Made by a program: the position numbers and the translations under genes. From CAYVIB01 sp964451365 (GTDB lineage Bacteria; Pseudomonadota; Gammaproteobacteria; Pseudomonadales; Cellvibrionaceae): a stretch of 64,000 nt of DNA. How positions within the stretch are numbered: position 1 is the stretch's first letter; the number at the start of each line of letters is the position of its first letter. Positions 1-8,186 of this stretch are shown here, piece after piece. A model generated the notes under the pieces. The model worked only from the letters and a program-made list of their open reading frames with translations. It was not told the origin of the DNA and did no database searches. The stretch is from the NCBI GenBank assembly GCA_964451365.1, contig CAYVIB010000015.1, positions 1-64,000 on the forward strand. The letters run 5' to 3'.

Positions 1-2
1 AC

Positions 3-311
3 CATATTCCGGCAAACGTTCCCTATACGCGTTATTTTCTCGCGCACATACTGTAGTTCCAGTTTCACAAGGCGCTGTGCGACGCGGCCGGCTTCGAGGG
101 GCCGTTGTACCAGTGCTCCATTTACAACAGCAAGGAAGCGGGTGAAAAACTGTATAACCTGCTTGCCGCCGGCTCCAGCAAGCCGTGGCAGAATGTGCTG
201 GAGCAGGCTATTGGCACCCGTCAAATGGATGGCTCCGCCATCGTGGAATATTTTGCACCGCTGAAGGAGTGGCTGGAAAAGGAAAACCAGGGCCGCCAGT
301 GCGGCTGGTAA
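3..311 (+). pseudogene. 3' end of an ACE-type (M2) peptidyl-dipeptidase with an in-frame amber codon
   Basis: Reading from base 3 gives the C-terminal part of an angiotensin-converting-enzyme-like zinc dipeptidase (family M2). Visible family blocks are HIPANVPYTRYF, FQFHKALC, GPLYQCSIYNSKEAG and AGSSKPWQ, ending in CGW. Between AHIL and FQFHK the frame contains TAG at 54-56, exactly where the family has a glutamine (LQFQFH); one C-to-T change in CAG explains it. The gene begins before the window, so the catalytic HExxH part is not visible. It may be a pseudogene, a sequencing error, or a protein missing its last 85 residues. The stretch from 105 on also reads as a short ORF with an internal ATG, but that is only the tail of the same gene. 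Family assignment is firm; whether it is functional is unknown. Confidence 0.8.
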
Positions 312-380
312 TATGGAATTGAAAAAAGGAATGATGGTTGCTTCAATGGCTAAGGTTGGGTGGCTTTGCTCATCGAAACT

Positions 381-479
381 GTAGGTTGGAATGAGCATCG
401 CGAATCCCAACGGGTTCACGCGTTTTTGCGTTGGGATTTTCTTCGTTCAGCCTGCGCGGCCCGCCCCAACCAACCGTAG
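381..479. repeat. REP-like palindromic element, family II, copy 1
   Basis: The stretch starts GTAGGTTGGAATGAGC, continues with CGCGAATCCCAAC and a second TTGGGATT, and closes with CCAACCAACCGTAG, so its ends are inverted copies of each other and it can fold. A related element lies at 6745-6797 (GCAGGTTGGGATGAGC on the minus strand). It fills most of the gap between the broken peptidase gene and the DUF2244 gene. Elements of this look are common intergenic repeats in gammaproteobacteria. Confidence 0.6.
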
Positions 480-523
480 TTATGTAGATGCGAAAATGAT
501 CCACGACTTCAGCGCGGTTAAAC

Positions 524-1036
524 ATGGTAATCAATAAGCTGGAAAATGGCTGTGGTCCGATAACACTCTTGCCCAACCGCTCCGCCAGCTGGCCGCAAAC
601 AAAGTTGTTTCTGTTTGCGGCCGGTGGTATGACGCTGGCCATTGCACTGATGTGGACGGTGATGGGCCTGTGGGTGGTGCTGCCTTTTGCCGGACTGGAG
701 GTGGCCATTCTCACCGGGCTGATGTACAAAGTGTCGCGTGCCACCTATCAGCAGCAGGTTATCGTGCTCGAAGCCGACCGCGTGGTTTTGGAGTTCGGTG
801 TCAGGTCTCCAAAACAGCGCTGGATTTTTACAAGGTCAGACGCGTTTATGACCCTGGTGGATGCGGAGCATCCGTTGGGCACCGCCACCATGGGGCTCTG
901 CGATGCCACCACGTATGTGGAAATTGGGAATTTTCTGAATCAAACAGACAAAAAAATGCTGTTAGGTGTTCTCTCCGGCACGGGCCTGTCCGTCCGGCGA
1001 CGCGAGAAAAACGCGAATACACAACTGCAAATGTAG
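524..1036 (+). CDS. DUF2244 family integral membrane protein
   Basis: A 170-residue protein with the DUF2244 layout: a short polar N-terminus, two adjoining hydrophobic segments at about residues 27-47 and 48-68, then a soluble beta-rich domain containing a VLEADRVVLEFG-like stretch. DUF2244 proteins are small inner-membrane proteins of unknown function, often found near respiratory oxidase genes in proteobacteria; no such genes are seen here. The ATG at 524 is the only sensible start, although no good ribosome binding site precedes it. The stop codon TAG (1034-1036) is formed by the first bases of a REP-like repeat, so the last residues may have been altered by insertion of that element. Confidence 0.6.
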   Translation: MVINKLENGCGPITLLPNRSASWPQTKLFLFAAGGMTLAIALMWTVMGLWVVLPFAGLEVAILTGLMYKVSRATYQQQVIVLEADRVVLEFGVRSPKQRWIFTRSDAFMTLVDAEHPLGTATMGLCDATTYVEIGNFLNQTDKKMLLGVLSGTGLSVRRREKNANTQLQM

Positions 1037-1073
1037 GGTAAGCAATGGTCCGACACTTCGGGCGCCACCCGCC
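1034..1073 (+). repeat. REP-like palindromic element, family I, copy A
   Basis: One of four copies of a roughly 40-base element with core GGTCCGACACTTCGGGC flanked by GGTAAGCAAT and GCCACCCGCC. The GGGTAAGC and ACCCGC ends suggest a partly self-complementary structure. This copy supplies the stop codon of the DUF2244 gene and lies just before the DUF819 gene. Other copies: 2880-2920 and 25788-25833 (opposite orientation) and 9414-9458 (same orientation). Confidence 0.8.
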
Positions 1074-1104
1074 GCCCTTGGCGATAAGATAAAAACGAGG
1101 CGAT

Positions 1105-2337
1105 ATGATCACCAACGATGCCGTTGTCACCGGCCTGCTGGCAATAATCCTGGGCGCTGTTTTTTACACCTACCATCACCCGGCGCGTTTCTGGCGAAAT
1201 TTCTATCGCTTTGTTCCCGCGATATTGCTTTGTTACTTCCTGCCCTCGCTGCTCACCACTTTCGGCGTTATCGATAGCGAAGAGTCGCGGGTTTATTTTG
1301 TTGCCTCGCGCTACCTGCTGCCGGCGGCGCTGGTACTGCTGTGTTTGAATATCAATATCCAGGGCATTATCAATTTGGGCTCCAAGGCGCTGATTTTATT
1401 TTTAACCGGCACGTTCGGTATTGTGATCGGTGGGCCAATAGCGTTGTTGATTTTGTCCTGGCTGTCGCCGGAGTCGGTGGGCGGTAGCGGCCCCGATGCC
1501 GTCTGGCGCGGCATGACAACGGTGGCGGGTTCCTGGATCGGCGGCGGTGCGAACCAGGCGGCAATGAAGGAAATTTACCAGGTAGGTGATGAGTTGTTTT
1601 CCGCGATGGTGGCGGTTGATGTGATCGTCGCTAATGTGTGGATGGCGGTGTTGTTGACGTTGTCGGGCAATGCAAAACAGATTGATGCGCGTATTGGAGC
1701 CGATACCTCCGCCGTTACCGAGTTGCAAGTCAAAGTGGAGGCGATGGAGAAAAAAATGGCGCGCGTCAGTACCGCGCCGGATTTGATCATGATCACCGCC
1801 ATTGCCTTTGGTGTCACCGGCGCGGCGCATTTTTTTGCGGACTTCCTGGCGCCGTGGTTTGCCGCCAGTTTTCCCCAAACCGCGCGTCTTAGTTTTACCA
1901 GTCAATTTTTCTGGCTGGTGATATTGGCCACCACCGGCGGCATCGCGCTGTCTTTCACGCGGGCTCGCCAGTACGAGGGTGCCGGGGCATCGAAAGTGGG
2001 TACGGTATTTATCTACATGCTGGTGGCCGCGATTGGAACGCATATGGATATCACTGCGATTACGCGTTACCCGATGTTGTTTGTGCTGGGCGGTATCTGG
2101 ATGCTGGTGCACGCGACGCTTATGTTGACCATGTGTCGCCTGATCAAGGCGCCTTTGTTTTACATGGCGGTGGGCAGCCAGGCAAACGTGGGCGGAGCGG
2201 CAAGCGCACCCGTGGTGGCCGCGGCATTTCATCCGTCACTGGCGCCGGTGGGTGTACTGTTGGCTGTTCTCGGTTATGCGTTGGGAACGTACGCGGCGTG
2301 GTTTTGTGGCCAGGTACTCCGGGTAATCGCGCCCTGA
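1105..2337 (+). CDS. DUF819 family membrane protein (YjcL-like)
   Basis: A 410-residue, very hydrophobic protein with about ten membrane segments. The glycine-rich GSWIGGGANQAAMKEIY stretch in the first half and SQANVGGAASAPVVAAAFHP near the end are typical of the DUF819 family; the pairing of similar glycine-rich loops suggests an internally duplicated transporter fold. DUF819 members are predicted transporters without an assigned substrate. A charged insert around residues 195-225 (KVEAMEKKMARV) lies between the halves, probably in the cytoplasm. The gene follows the DUF2244 gene after a REP-like element, so co-transcription is possible but not shown. Substrate unknown. Confidence 0.75.
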   Translation: MITNDAVVTGLLAIILGAVFYTYHHPARFWRNFYRFVPAILLCYFLPSLLTTFGVIDSEESRVYFVASRYLLPAALVLLCLNINIQGIINLGSKALILFLTGTFGIVIGGPIALLILSWLSPESVGGSGPDAVWRGMTTVAGSWIGGGANQAAMKEIYQVGDELFSAMVAVDVIVANVWMAVLLTLSGNAKQIDARIGADTSAVTELQVKVEAMEKKMARVSTAPDLIMITAIAFGVTGAAHFFADFLAPWFAASFPQTARLSFTSQFFWLVILATTGGIALSFTRARQYEGAGASKVGTVFIYMLVAAIGTHMDITAITRYPMLFVLGGIWMLVHATLMLTMCRLIKAPLFYMAVGSQANVGGAASAPVVAAAFHPSLAPVGVLLAVLGYALGTYAAWFCGQVLRVIAP

Positions 2338-2355
2338 AGACAATTTTTTGCGGCG

Positions 2356-2781
2356 CTATTTGTTGTACATAAATTTCATGTAGGTAATCCCCGGGGCGAA
2401 TTCCAAACGCCATGCGAGTTCAACATAGTCATCGAATTGCGGGTCGAATTTTTTCACCGCATCTATAATGCTGTCCATCCAGTAATCATAAAGGTCCGGG
2501 TGAATGTTATAGTTCTTTTTACTATGTGACCGCGCGATCCGCTCCACCAAATCAAAGTTATACCTGCTGGTACCCAAATTGATGCTGTACAGCAGGGATT
2601 TCTTCAGCATTTGTTTCTGGCGTTCCATATCCGCTTTTTTAAATGCTTCCTCGACTGCCGGGTGACTGGTAAGAAAACGCTGATAAAAATAGTCATAAAA
2701 TTCGTTGCCGATATCGCCGATCTGAATCTGGTCGCCAAAGATTCGCTCGTAACTTTCCGGAAAGGTGTTTTCATCGAGCAT
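2356..2781 (-). CDS. Globin-family haem protein
   Basis: A 141-residue all-helical protein matching single-domain bacterial globins. It opens with SYERIFGD-like helix A residues, has FYDYFYQRFLTSHP and MERQKQMLKKSL in the B to E helix region, and RIARSHSKKNYNIHPDLYDYW, where His86 is the expected proximal (F8) haem ligand. Such globins bind O2, NO or sulfide, or sense oxygen; the exact role cannot be read from sequence. No fused reductase or signalling domain follows. It converges with the DUF819 gene and stands alone. The ATG at 2781 is the family-like start. Confidence 0.75.
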   Translation of the reverse strand: MLDENTFPESYERIFGDQIQIGDIGNEFYDYFYQRFLTSHPAVEEAFKKADMERQKQMLKKSLLYSINLGTSRYNFDLVERIARSHSKKNYNIHPDLYDYWMDSIIDAVKKFDPQFDDYVELAWRLEFAPGITYMKFMYNK

Positions 2782-2879
2782 GTTATTGTCTCTGAAAATT
2801 CACTAATGTATTTATTATAGTGATACCGGGTAAGTTTCGGTGTGATCTGAGTTTGTGATTGGGAGAGATTAACGAATTT

Positions 2880-2920
2880 GGCGGGTGGCGCCCGAAGTGT
2901 CGGACCATCGCTTACCCGCG
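2880..2920 (-). repeat. REP-like palindromic element, family I, copy B
   Basis: GGCGGGTGGCGCCCGAAGTG followed by TCGGACCATCGCTTACCCGCG: the reverse-orientation form of the element at 1034-1073, with one or two differences. It lies between the globin gene and the 41-residue ORF. Confidence 0.8.
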
Positions 2921-2953
2921 CTGCCGAATAAAAAACATTGGGCGCTATGGAGC

Positions 2954-3079
2954 TCAGGCCAGGTGGGAAATATACAGGCTAAATGCGAAAATCAGCATGG
3001 CGAAGCAGATCCAGGCCACGCCTTCAGCGCCGGGAATGAATTTTCTGAACTTGTTAACTAATGAAGCTTTGTTTGTCAC
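2954..3079 (-). CDS. Small single-pass membrane protein, 41 residues
   Basis: On the minus strand a GTG at 3079 is preceded by GGAGG with a 7-base spacer (GGAGGTATAGTCGTG), an excellent ribosome binding site. The product begins (V/M)TNKASLVNKFRKF, a basic amphipathic head, followed by one hydrophobic segment GVAWICFAMLIFAFSLYI and ends SHLA. A longer reading with upstream ATGs exists but has no such site. It resembles no family I recognise. The strong initiation signal and clean one-helix topology favour a real small inner-membrane protein. Its neighbours (globin, CPBP protease) give no clear functional hint. Confidence 0.55.
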   Translation of the reverse strand: MTNKASLVNKFRKFIPGAEGVAWICFAMLIFAFSLYISHLA

Positions 3080-3230
3080 GACTATACCTCCGGTTGGAAC
3101 GGGATGCATATTTAAACCTGTGCAAGGGGCTATTTCAGGGCCGGGTGTGACTTGGTTGTGTTGAAATATGATCAATTGTGTCGACACTTAAAACGGACGT
3201 ATGTCCTTGCAGTGTTTCGTGGCGGTAACC

Positions 3231-3265
3231 TTAGGCAGCCGCAAGGGTTGCCCCTGCGCGTATTG
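3231..3265 (+). repeat. REP-like element, family III, copy 1
   Basis: Contains CCGCAAGGGTTGC followed by CCCTGCGCGTATT; the reverse complement of 8187-8222 shares the same 13-base core and a similar flank. It sits just downstream of the CPBP protease gene. Confidence 0.45.
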
Positions 3266-3282
3266 GGCAACTCCAAAAAAAT

Positions 3283-4122
3283 TTACATTAACGGCCAGAA
3301 AACCTCGGGCAGTTTTCCCTGCTTTAACAGCGAAGCAAAATCCATCCCCAGCGCCACACCGGCGTGAACAAAAAAGCCTCCCCAAAGCGAACGCGAGCGC
3401 AGCGCCAGTATTCCCAGAAACAGGCCGAACAGGATGGCGCCGGTGGCTTCCGGCCACAGTTTGGGGAAGTGAATCATCAGGTAAGGTACGCACATTACCC
3501 ACACAGCATTGGCACCGATGGCGGGCCGCAGGGCCTGGACAAAAAAGCCACGAAAGAAAAACTCCAGGCAAACAAACTGGGTGAGATAGAGGATCTCCCA
3601 GGAAATCAAATCAAACCAGCTGCGACCGGCTTCTTTATAAAAGGGATAGTGATTGAGAAAATCCTGGCGAAAACTGACCAGGAAAATAAAAAACAAAATG
3701 GGGGTGAGCAGCAGAAGGTAACCCCGCCAGTGTTCGTGGGTTTCGTTCCAGCGCCAGCCGAAGTCGATAAATTTTTCCCGCATGATAAAGCGGATCACCA
3801 GGTACGGAATGACGACATACCCGATGACGTGCCAAAAGGTCCACCAGCAATAGCCGGTAAGACTGAGAAATCCACTTGCGCGAAGTTTGGCGGTGAGAAA
3901 ATTTTTATTCACCCCGTGCCACTGGGACACCATTTCCAGACAAGCGGTGAGACTGGAAAAATATTTCAGGTAGTGAATCAGAAGCAAACTGACGCTGACA
4001 CAAGCCAGCACGGTAAACACCCGGCGCAAGGCCTGTGGACGGCTCATCGAGTACGATGGCGGTTGACTGTCGATTTCGTCAAGGACAGTCAGGATCGAGC
4101 GGGGGTCGAGCATTTTGTTCAT
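3283..4122 (-). CDS. CPBP family intramembrane glutamic protease
   Basis: A 279-residue membrane protein with about seven hydrophobic segments and the three CPBP (CAAX protease / bacteriocin-processing) motifs: CLEFFFRGF (Glu187, Arg191), IHFPK (His218) and FVHAGVALGMD (His253). The first motif is normally EExxxR; here only the second glutamate is present, as in an EFFFRG-type subgroup, so activity should not be assumed. CPBP proteins cleave within the membrane or act in bacteriocin immunity or envelope stress. It is the last gene of a tight minus-strand operon after the TSUP exporter (15-base gap). Confidence 0.7.
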   Translation of the reverse strand: MNKMLDPRSILTVLDEIDSQPPSYSMSRPQALRRVFTVLACVSVSLLLIHYLKYFSSLTACLEMVSQWHGVNKNFLTAKLRASGFLSLTGYCWWTFWHVIGYVVIPYLVIRFIMREKFIDFGWRWNETHEHWRGYLLLLTPILFFIFLVSFRQDFLNHYPFYKEAGRSWFDLISWEILYLTQFVCLEFFFRGFFVQALRPAIGANAVWVMCVPYLMIHFPKLWPEATGAILFGLFLGILALRSRSLWGGFFVHAGVALGMDFASLLKQGKLPEVFWPLM

Positions 4123-4137
4123 GATTGCGCTTCTTTT

Positions 4138-4902
4138 TTATTGTATGGCATTACCGATTAACGATAGGCCGGCGATTATCGTAATAATTTCAAAAACACG
4201 TTTAATAAAAGAGTTGCCATGACGAATGGCGATGTAGGTGCCACAGTAACCGCCAATTACCGAACCGCCCAAAAGCGCCGGCAACCACTCCCACTTCACC
4301 GGCGTCATCAACGCCAGTGCCAGCGCGCCGGTGCCGTTCCAGAAAACACCCACCAGTATCATGGTATAGGCCATTGCGCGTTTATAGTCGAGCCCGAACC
4401 AGGTGACCAGCCAAAGCGTGACGAACAAGCCGGCGCCCGAGGCGAGGGAGCCGTTGATAAAGCCAATAATAAAGAGTACTACACCGCCAATCAGCATTCC
4501 GCGCCTATGTCGGTTTTTTTCCAGCAATGCCTGTCCCAATTCCTTTTTGAAGTGCGAGTAAATGCCGAGACCGATGGTCAGCACGCCGAGGGACATTTTG
4601 GCAATATCATCGGGTATGGCAAGAATGACCCGGGCTCCCACCAATACTCCGGGCAGTCCGGTAGCGAGTATAAACAGCGCAAACTTCAGGCGCAGGTGCT
4701 TTTCCCGGCTGTGTTTTACGGTTGCCCCCAACCCGAGGGCGACCGTGGCAATTTTATGCGTGGCCAGCGCCATGGAAAAAGGCAGACCGAGAAAGATCAG
4801 CGCCGGCAACTGCAGGAGGCCGGCGCCGCCGCCCGCCATGGCGGAAACCATATTGGCGACAACGGCGATAAAAAGAAGTAATAGATGTTCGGCAATTTCC
4901 AT
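4138..4902 (-). CDS. TSUP family (TauE/SafE) sulfite/anion exporter
   Basis: A 254-residue inner-membrane protein with eight or so membrane segments and two internally similar halves, the hallmark of the TauE/SafE (TSUP) family: GGGAGLLQLPALIFLGLP near residues 24-42 and GSLASGAGLFVTLWLVTWFGL in the second half. Members export sulfite, sulfonates or other organosulfur anions; the substrate cannot be read here. It lies 16 bases downstream of the glycosyltransferase gene and 15 bases upstream of the CPBP gene in the same direction, so it is probably co-transcribed with both. Confidence 0.75.
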   Translation of the reverse strand: MEIAEHLLLLFIAVVANMVSAMAGGGAGLLQLPALIFLGLPFSMALATHKIATVALGLGATVKHSREKHLRLKFALFILATGLPGVLVGARVILAIPDDIAKMSLGVLTIGLGIYSHFKKELGQALLEKNRHRRGMLIGGVVLFIIGFINGSLASGAGLFVTLWLVTWFGLDYKRAMAYTMILVGVFWNGTGALALALMTPVKWEWLPALLGGSVIGGYCGTYIAIRHGNSFIKRVFEIITIIAGLSLIGNAIQ

Positions 4903-4918
4903 TCAGGCTGTTTCCATT

Positions 4919-6136
4919 TCAGACAGGTTTCACGAAAGCAGTTGCGCCATGAGCCAGGCAATCCTCCAGTTTTATAGCGGGAAAATAATGTTCCTGCATA
5001 AAATGGATAAATTTCAGGGTGCGAAAGCCGTCGAACCAGTTATGGAATTGTTGCATGTAGCCTGCAACATCCGAGCTTTGTTTTCCTGCATGATCGATAA
5101 ATTCGCGAAAATTCATCGTCTTGGCCGCCGTTAGCAGCGCTTCGTCAGTTATTTTGGTCATGGGGCTGGTGTTCGCGAAAAGAGCGTGTGCCAGTAACGG
5201 TTGGCAGTCGAGCCAGTTTTTTAGTTGCACGAAATTATCCGGATGATAGTAGAGATAGTCTTCTCCGTGCTGCCATGTGTCCATAATTTTTTTAACCGCC
5301 GGGCCGGTGCCAAACGGGACGCGATCGGAAAGGCGGGCGTCGATATGTATTTTGATTTGCGGTACAAACCGGATCGGGCCGACCTTTGCCAGTTTGTTCA
5401 GCAAATAAAAATCCTCTCCACCGGGACGTTTTGGAAACCCCCGGACCTGGCAATAGCGCACCATATTTATCGCCAGGATACTGCCCAGGGTATAGAACGC
5501 GTACGGTGAACCGGCCCAGGCCAAACCGGCTTTGTAATATTTGATTGCCTGTTCGTATGCGCGGGTGGCGCGACCGAGTACCGAATCATCCGTCAGGTGT
5601 TCAAAATCAAACACCAGCGCGCTGGTGTTTTTATCCAGTTGGATTTGACTATCGAAATAATTTTCCGGCAGATGCGCATCGGCATCGGTTGAATATAAAA
5701 CAGGGTCTTTAATAATCCCTTTTTGGTGCAATTTGACAGCGATATCGCAACCGATTTTTCTTGCCCGACCAACACCTTCCTTGGCGGGTATTTTATATTT
5801 TGTGTAGTGGTCAATTAGTAATATGGACGTTGGGTGCGATCGCACCAGCGACAGATTGTCATTTCTCCAGATGATGTTGCCGGCCGATTGAAGCCGGCGG
5901 AACAATTGATGGTTCTTTGCAATGTTCTTGTCGCTTTCGCTTTGGTTTATTATCACAATCAGCAATGTGTCACGAGCCAGCTTGCTGGTCTGCAGGCGGT
6001 CGAAAAATTCGTGGGATTCGTTATATGCCGGTACCACAATTCCGTGCCGGAACGAATGGCCATCGGGAAAACCGGCGAGCAGGGCGATTTCCCTTTCACC
6101 ATAGGTGTCGAGGTATTTATCTATTGACTGTATCAA
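4919..6136 (-). CDS. Glycosyltransferase, family 2-like
   Basis: A 405-residue protein with a GT-A fold signature: GIVVPAYNES near residue 31 (nucleotide-sugar binding), a LLIVIINQSE strand, and YSTDADAHLPENYF around residue 145, whose DAD fits the metal-binding DxD. A later RPGGEDFYLLNKLAKVG resembles the ED acceptor-activating motif of GT2 enzymes. No membrane segment is evident, so it is probably cytoplasmic or peripheral. Its start ATG overlaps the miaE stop by four bases (ATGA), so the two are translationally coupled. Donor and acceptor are unknown. Confidence 0.65.
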   Translation of the reverse strand: MIQSIDKYLDTYGEREIALLAGFPDGHSFRHGIVVPAYNESHEFFDRLQTSKLARDTLLIVIINQSESDKNIAKNHQLFRRLQSAGNIIWRNDNLSLVRSHPTSILLIDHYTKYKIPAKEGVGRARKIGCDIAVKLHQKGIIKDPVLYSTDADAHLPENYFDSQIQLDKNTSALVFDFEHLTDDSVLGRATRAYEQAIKYYKAGLAWAGSPYAFYTLGSILAINMVRYCQVRGFPKRPGGEDFYLLNKLAKVGPIRFVPQIKIHIDARLSDRVPFGTGPAVKKIMDTWQHGEDYLYYHPDNFVQLKNWLDCQPLLAHALFANTSPMTKITDEALLTAAKTMNFREFIDHAGKQSSDVAGYMQQFHNWFDGFRTLKFIHFMQEHYFPAIKLEDCLAHGATAFVKPV

Positions 6137-6705
6137 TGCAATGCCGCGACGATGGGAAGTTGTCTTACAATTTCAGCTTCTTTATCCAGCAGCTCGTTCA
6201 GTCGACTGATAATGGCCTCCTCATTAAAATAATTTTTTGCCAGATCGAAAAACAGGTTTTCATGGCGGGATTCGGAGTCCGCAATCGCGCGATAGAAGTG
6301 TTTTAACTCGCCTTTGGGCAATGCTTCGGCGATTAAACCAAAGCGCTCGCAACCGCGTGCCTCGATAATACCGCCGAGCAGCAGGCGGTCCATAAAATAC
6401 GCGTCGCTGGTTTTGCGTGAAAGTTTGCGCAGAGCGTTGACGTAGGCATCCTTGTTGTCGGGCCCCAGTTGAATGCCGAGCTCGGTCATAATTTTCACCA
6501 CTTCGCGAAAATGCATCATTTCCTCAATGGACAGGTCGATCATGGCTTTGACGATGTCCGGCTTGTCGGGGTAGTGCGACAGCATCGAAACCGCCATGCC
6601 CGAGGCTTTTTTCTCCGCGGCGGCGTGATCGATCAGGAAGGCGTCGAAATCCGCAAGCACGGCTTCGACCCATTGCGGGGAGGTTCGGTAACGTAATTTA
6701 AACAT
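6133..6705 (-). CDS. miaE: tRNA-(ms2io6A)-hydroxylase MiaE
   Basis: A 190-residue diiron oxygenase of the ferritin-like MiaE family, which hydroxylates the isopentenyl group of ms2i6A at position 37 of tRNAs reading UNN codons. Family blocks are LADFDAFLIDHAAAEKKASG, DLSIEEMMHFREV, LLLGGIIEARGCERFGLI and DSESRHENLFF, which together carry the Glu and His ligands for the two irons. The ATG at 6705 (MFKLRYRTS) matches the usual N-terminus; a longer reading starts inside a REP-like repeat and is rejected. First gene of the operon running into the glycosyltransferase. Confidence 0.9.
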   Translation of the reverse strand: MFKLRYRTSPQWVEAVLADFDAFLIDHAAAEKKASGMAVSMLSHYPDKPDIVKAMIDLSIEEMMHFREVVKIMTELGIQLGPDNKDAYVNALRKLSRKTSDAYFMDRLLLGGIIEARGCERFGLIAEALPKGELKHFYRAIADSESRHENLFFDLAKNYFNEEAIISRLNELLDKEAEIVRQLPIVAALH

Positions 6706-6744
6706 GCAATCCACTGGTTTTTTATTTGTGAGTTGAGATGATAA

Positions 6745-6797
6745 TTCCAACGTCAGCCCAGCGGGCTGTTGGGATTCGCGGGCTCATCCCAACCTGC
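6745..6797 (-). repeat. REP-like palindromic element, family II, copy 2
   Basis: Minus-strand reading gives GCAGGTTGGGATGAGC, CGCGAATCCCAAC and an AGCCCGCTGGGCT hairpin, then GTTGGAA. It matches the element at 381-479 in the GTTGGNATGAGC and CGAATCCCAAC blocks. It lies between miaE and fabV, divergent genes. Confidence 0.6.
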
Positions 6798-6853
6798 GAT
6801 TGGTATCTCGAACGGTGCTCCCGGCGACGCCTTTGCTCCCTGCCGCACGGCTT

Positions 6854-6863
6854 GGTATATAAT
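6854..6863 (+). promoter_or_regulatory. Likely -10 promoter element of fabV
   Basis: A perfect TATAAT (6858-6863) is followed by the GC-rich discriminator GCCCCGCGG, about 90 bases upstream of fabV. No convincing -35 box is seen at the ideal distance (TTTGCT is 20 bases upstream). Confidence 0.45.
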
Positions 6864-6949
6864 GCCCCGCGGTTGCGGCCTGACGGAGGTCGGTCACCGG
6901 CCCGCGGCCCGTAGTATATCAACGACAGGCCTGAATACAGGAAAAACGC

Positions 6950-8137
6950 ATGATTATCAAACCCAAAGTTCGTGGATTTATCTGTACCAATGCGCATCCC
7001 GTGGGTTGTGCCAACAATGTTCGAGAGCAGATCGAATATGTAAAACAGCAAAAGCCGGTCGGGAACGGACCCAGGAAGGTGCTGGTGATCGGGGCCTCCA
7101 CGGGGTACGGCCTGGCTTCCCGCATTACTGCCGCATTCGGCTGCGGCGCCGACACTCTGGGAATATTTTTCGAAAAGCCGCCGACCGAGAAGAAGTCCGC
7201 GTCGGCGGGTTTTTACAATTCCGCGGCCTTCCAGGCGGAAGCCCGCATGGCAGGCCTGTATGCCAAAAGCATTAATGGCGACGCCTTTTCCAGCGAGATC
7301 AAGAACAAAACCATCGACATTATCAAGCGCGACCTGGGCAAGGTAGACCTGGTGGTCTACAGCCTCGCCGCGCCGCGCCGCCAGAACCCGGAGACCGGCG
7401 AAGTCTATTCGTCCACCCTCAAGCCTGTCGGTCGAAGCTACACGTCGAAAAGCCTGAACACCGATACCCTGAAAATATCCGAAGTGACGATCGAGCAGGC
7501 CTCCGAAGAGGAAATCGCCGGCACCGTCAAGGTGATGGGTGGCGAGGACTGGGAATTGTGGATGAATGCGCTGAGTGAGGCCGGGGTGTTGGCGGAAAAC
7601 TGCAAAACCGTATCCTACACCTATCTCGGTGAAAAACTGACCTGGCCGATCTATGGCAAGGCCACCATCGGTAAGGCCAAGGAAGACCTGGATCGCGCGG
7701 CCAGCGCCATTACCGGCAAACTGGCAAAAAGCAACGGCGCGGCCAACGTTGCGGTACTGAAGGCGGTGGTGACCCAGGCCAGCTCGGCCATTCCGATCAT
7801 GCCGCTGTACCTTTCCATACTGTTTAAGGTGATGAAGGAAGAGGGCACGCAGGAAGGCTGCATTGAGCAGCTTTACCGTCTATTCACGGAGGGTTTGTAC
7901 ACTGCCAGCCCGCGCGTGGATGAAGCCAATCGCTACCGTATGGATGACCTGGAGTTGAAGCCCGAGACCCAGGCAAAGGTGGAAGCGCTTTGGCCGAAGG
8001 TAAGCGAGGAAAACCTCCTCGAAATTACGGACTTCAAAGGTTACAACCACGAATTTCTGAAACTGTTCGGCTTTGACCGGAGCGATGTCGACTACGACGC
8101 GGATGTTGACCCGGTGGTTGACCTGGAGCTGGAGTAG
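6950..8137 (+). CDS. fabV: Trans-2-enoyl-ACP/CoA reductase FabV
   Basis: A 395-residue NADH-dependent enoyl reductase of the FabV type, which carries out the last step of each fatty acid elongation cycle and is naturally insensitive to triclosan. Signs: N-terminal IIKPKVRGFICTNAHPVGC, the cofactor-binding VLVIGASTGYGLASR near residue 45, VDLVVYSLAAPRR, and WPIYGKATIGKAK, which holds the YX8K catalytic pair of the family. Length equals the usual size (about 395-400). It stands alone with its own promoter-like element. No fabI is in the window, so this may be the main enoyl reductase, which is an inference. Confidence 0.93.
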   Translation: MIIKPKVRGFICTNAHPVGCANNVREQIEYVKQQKPVGNGPRKVLVIGASTGYGLASRITAAFGCGADTLGIFFEKPPTEKKSASAGFYNSAAFQAEARMAGLYAKSINGDAFSSEIKNKTIDIIKRDLGKVDLVVYSLAAPRRQNPETGEVYSSTLKPVGRSYTSKSLNTDTLKISEVTIEQASEEEIAGTVKVMGGEDWELWMNALSEAGVLAENCKTVSYTYLGEKLTWPIYGKATIGKAKEDLDRAASAITGKLAKSNGAANVAVLKAVVTQASSAIPIMPLYLSILFKVMKEEGTQEGCIEQLYRLFTEGLYTASPRVDEANRYRMDDLELKPETQAKVEALWPKVSEENLLEITDFKGYNHEFLKLFGFDRSDVDYDADVDPVVDLELE

Positions 8138-8186
8138 CATTTCCCCGATTTTGTAACGGCCGGATTACAGGCTTTTTTTTGAGATC

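Noticed and set aside
1402..2232. 276-codon minus-strand ORF rich in His and Arg inside the DUF819 gene
   Set aside because: Composition typical of a shadow frame; the sense strand encodes a clear membrane protein.
3364..4161. 265-codon plus-strand ORF opposite the CPBP protease
   Set aside because: Lys/Gln/Gly-rich shadow of a membrane protein; no start signal.
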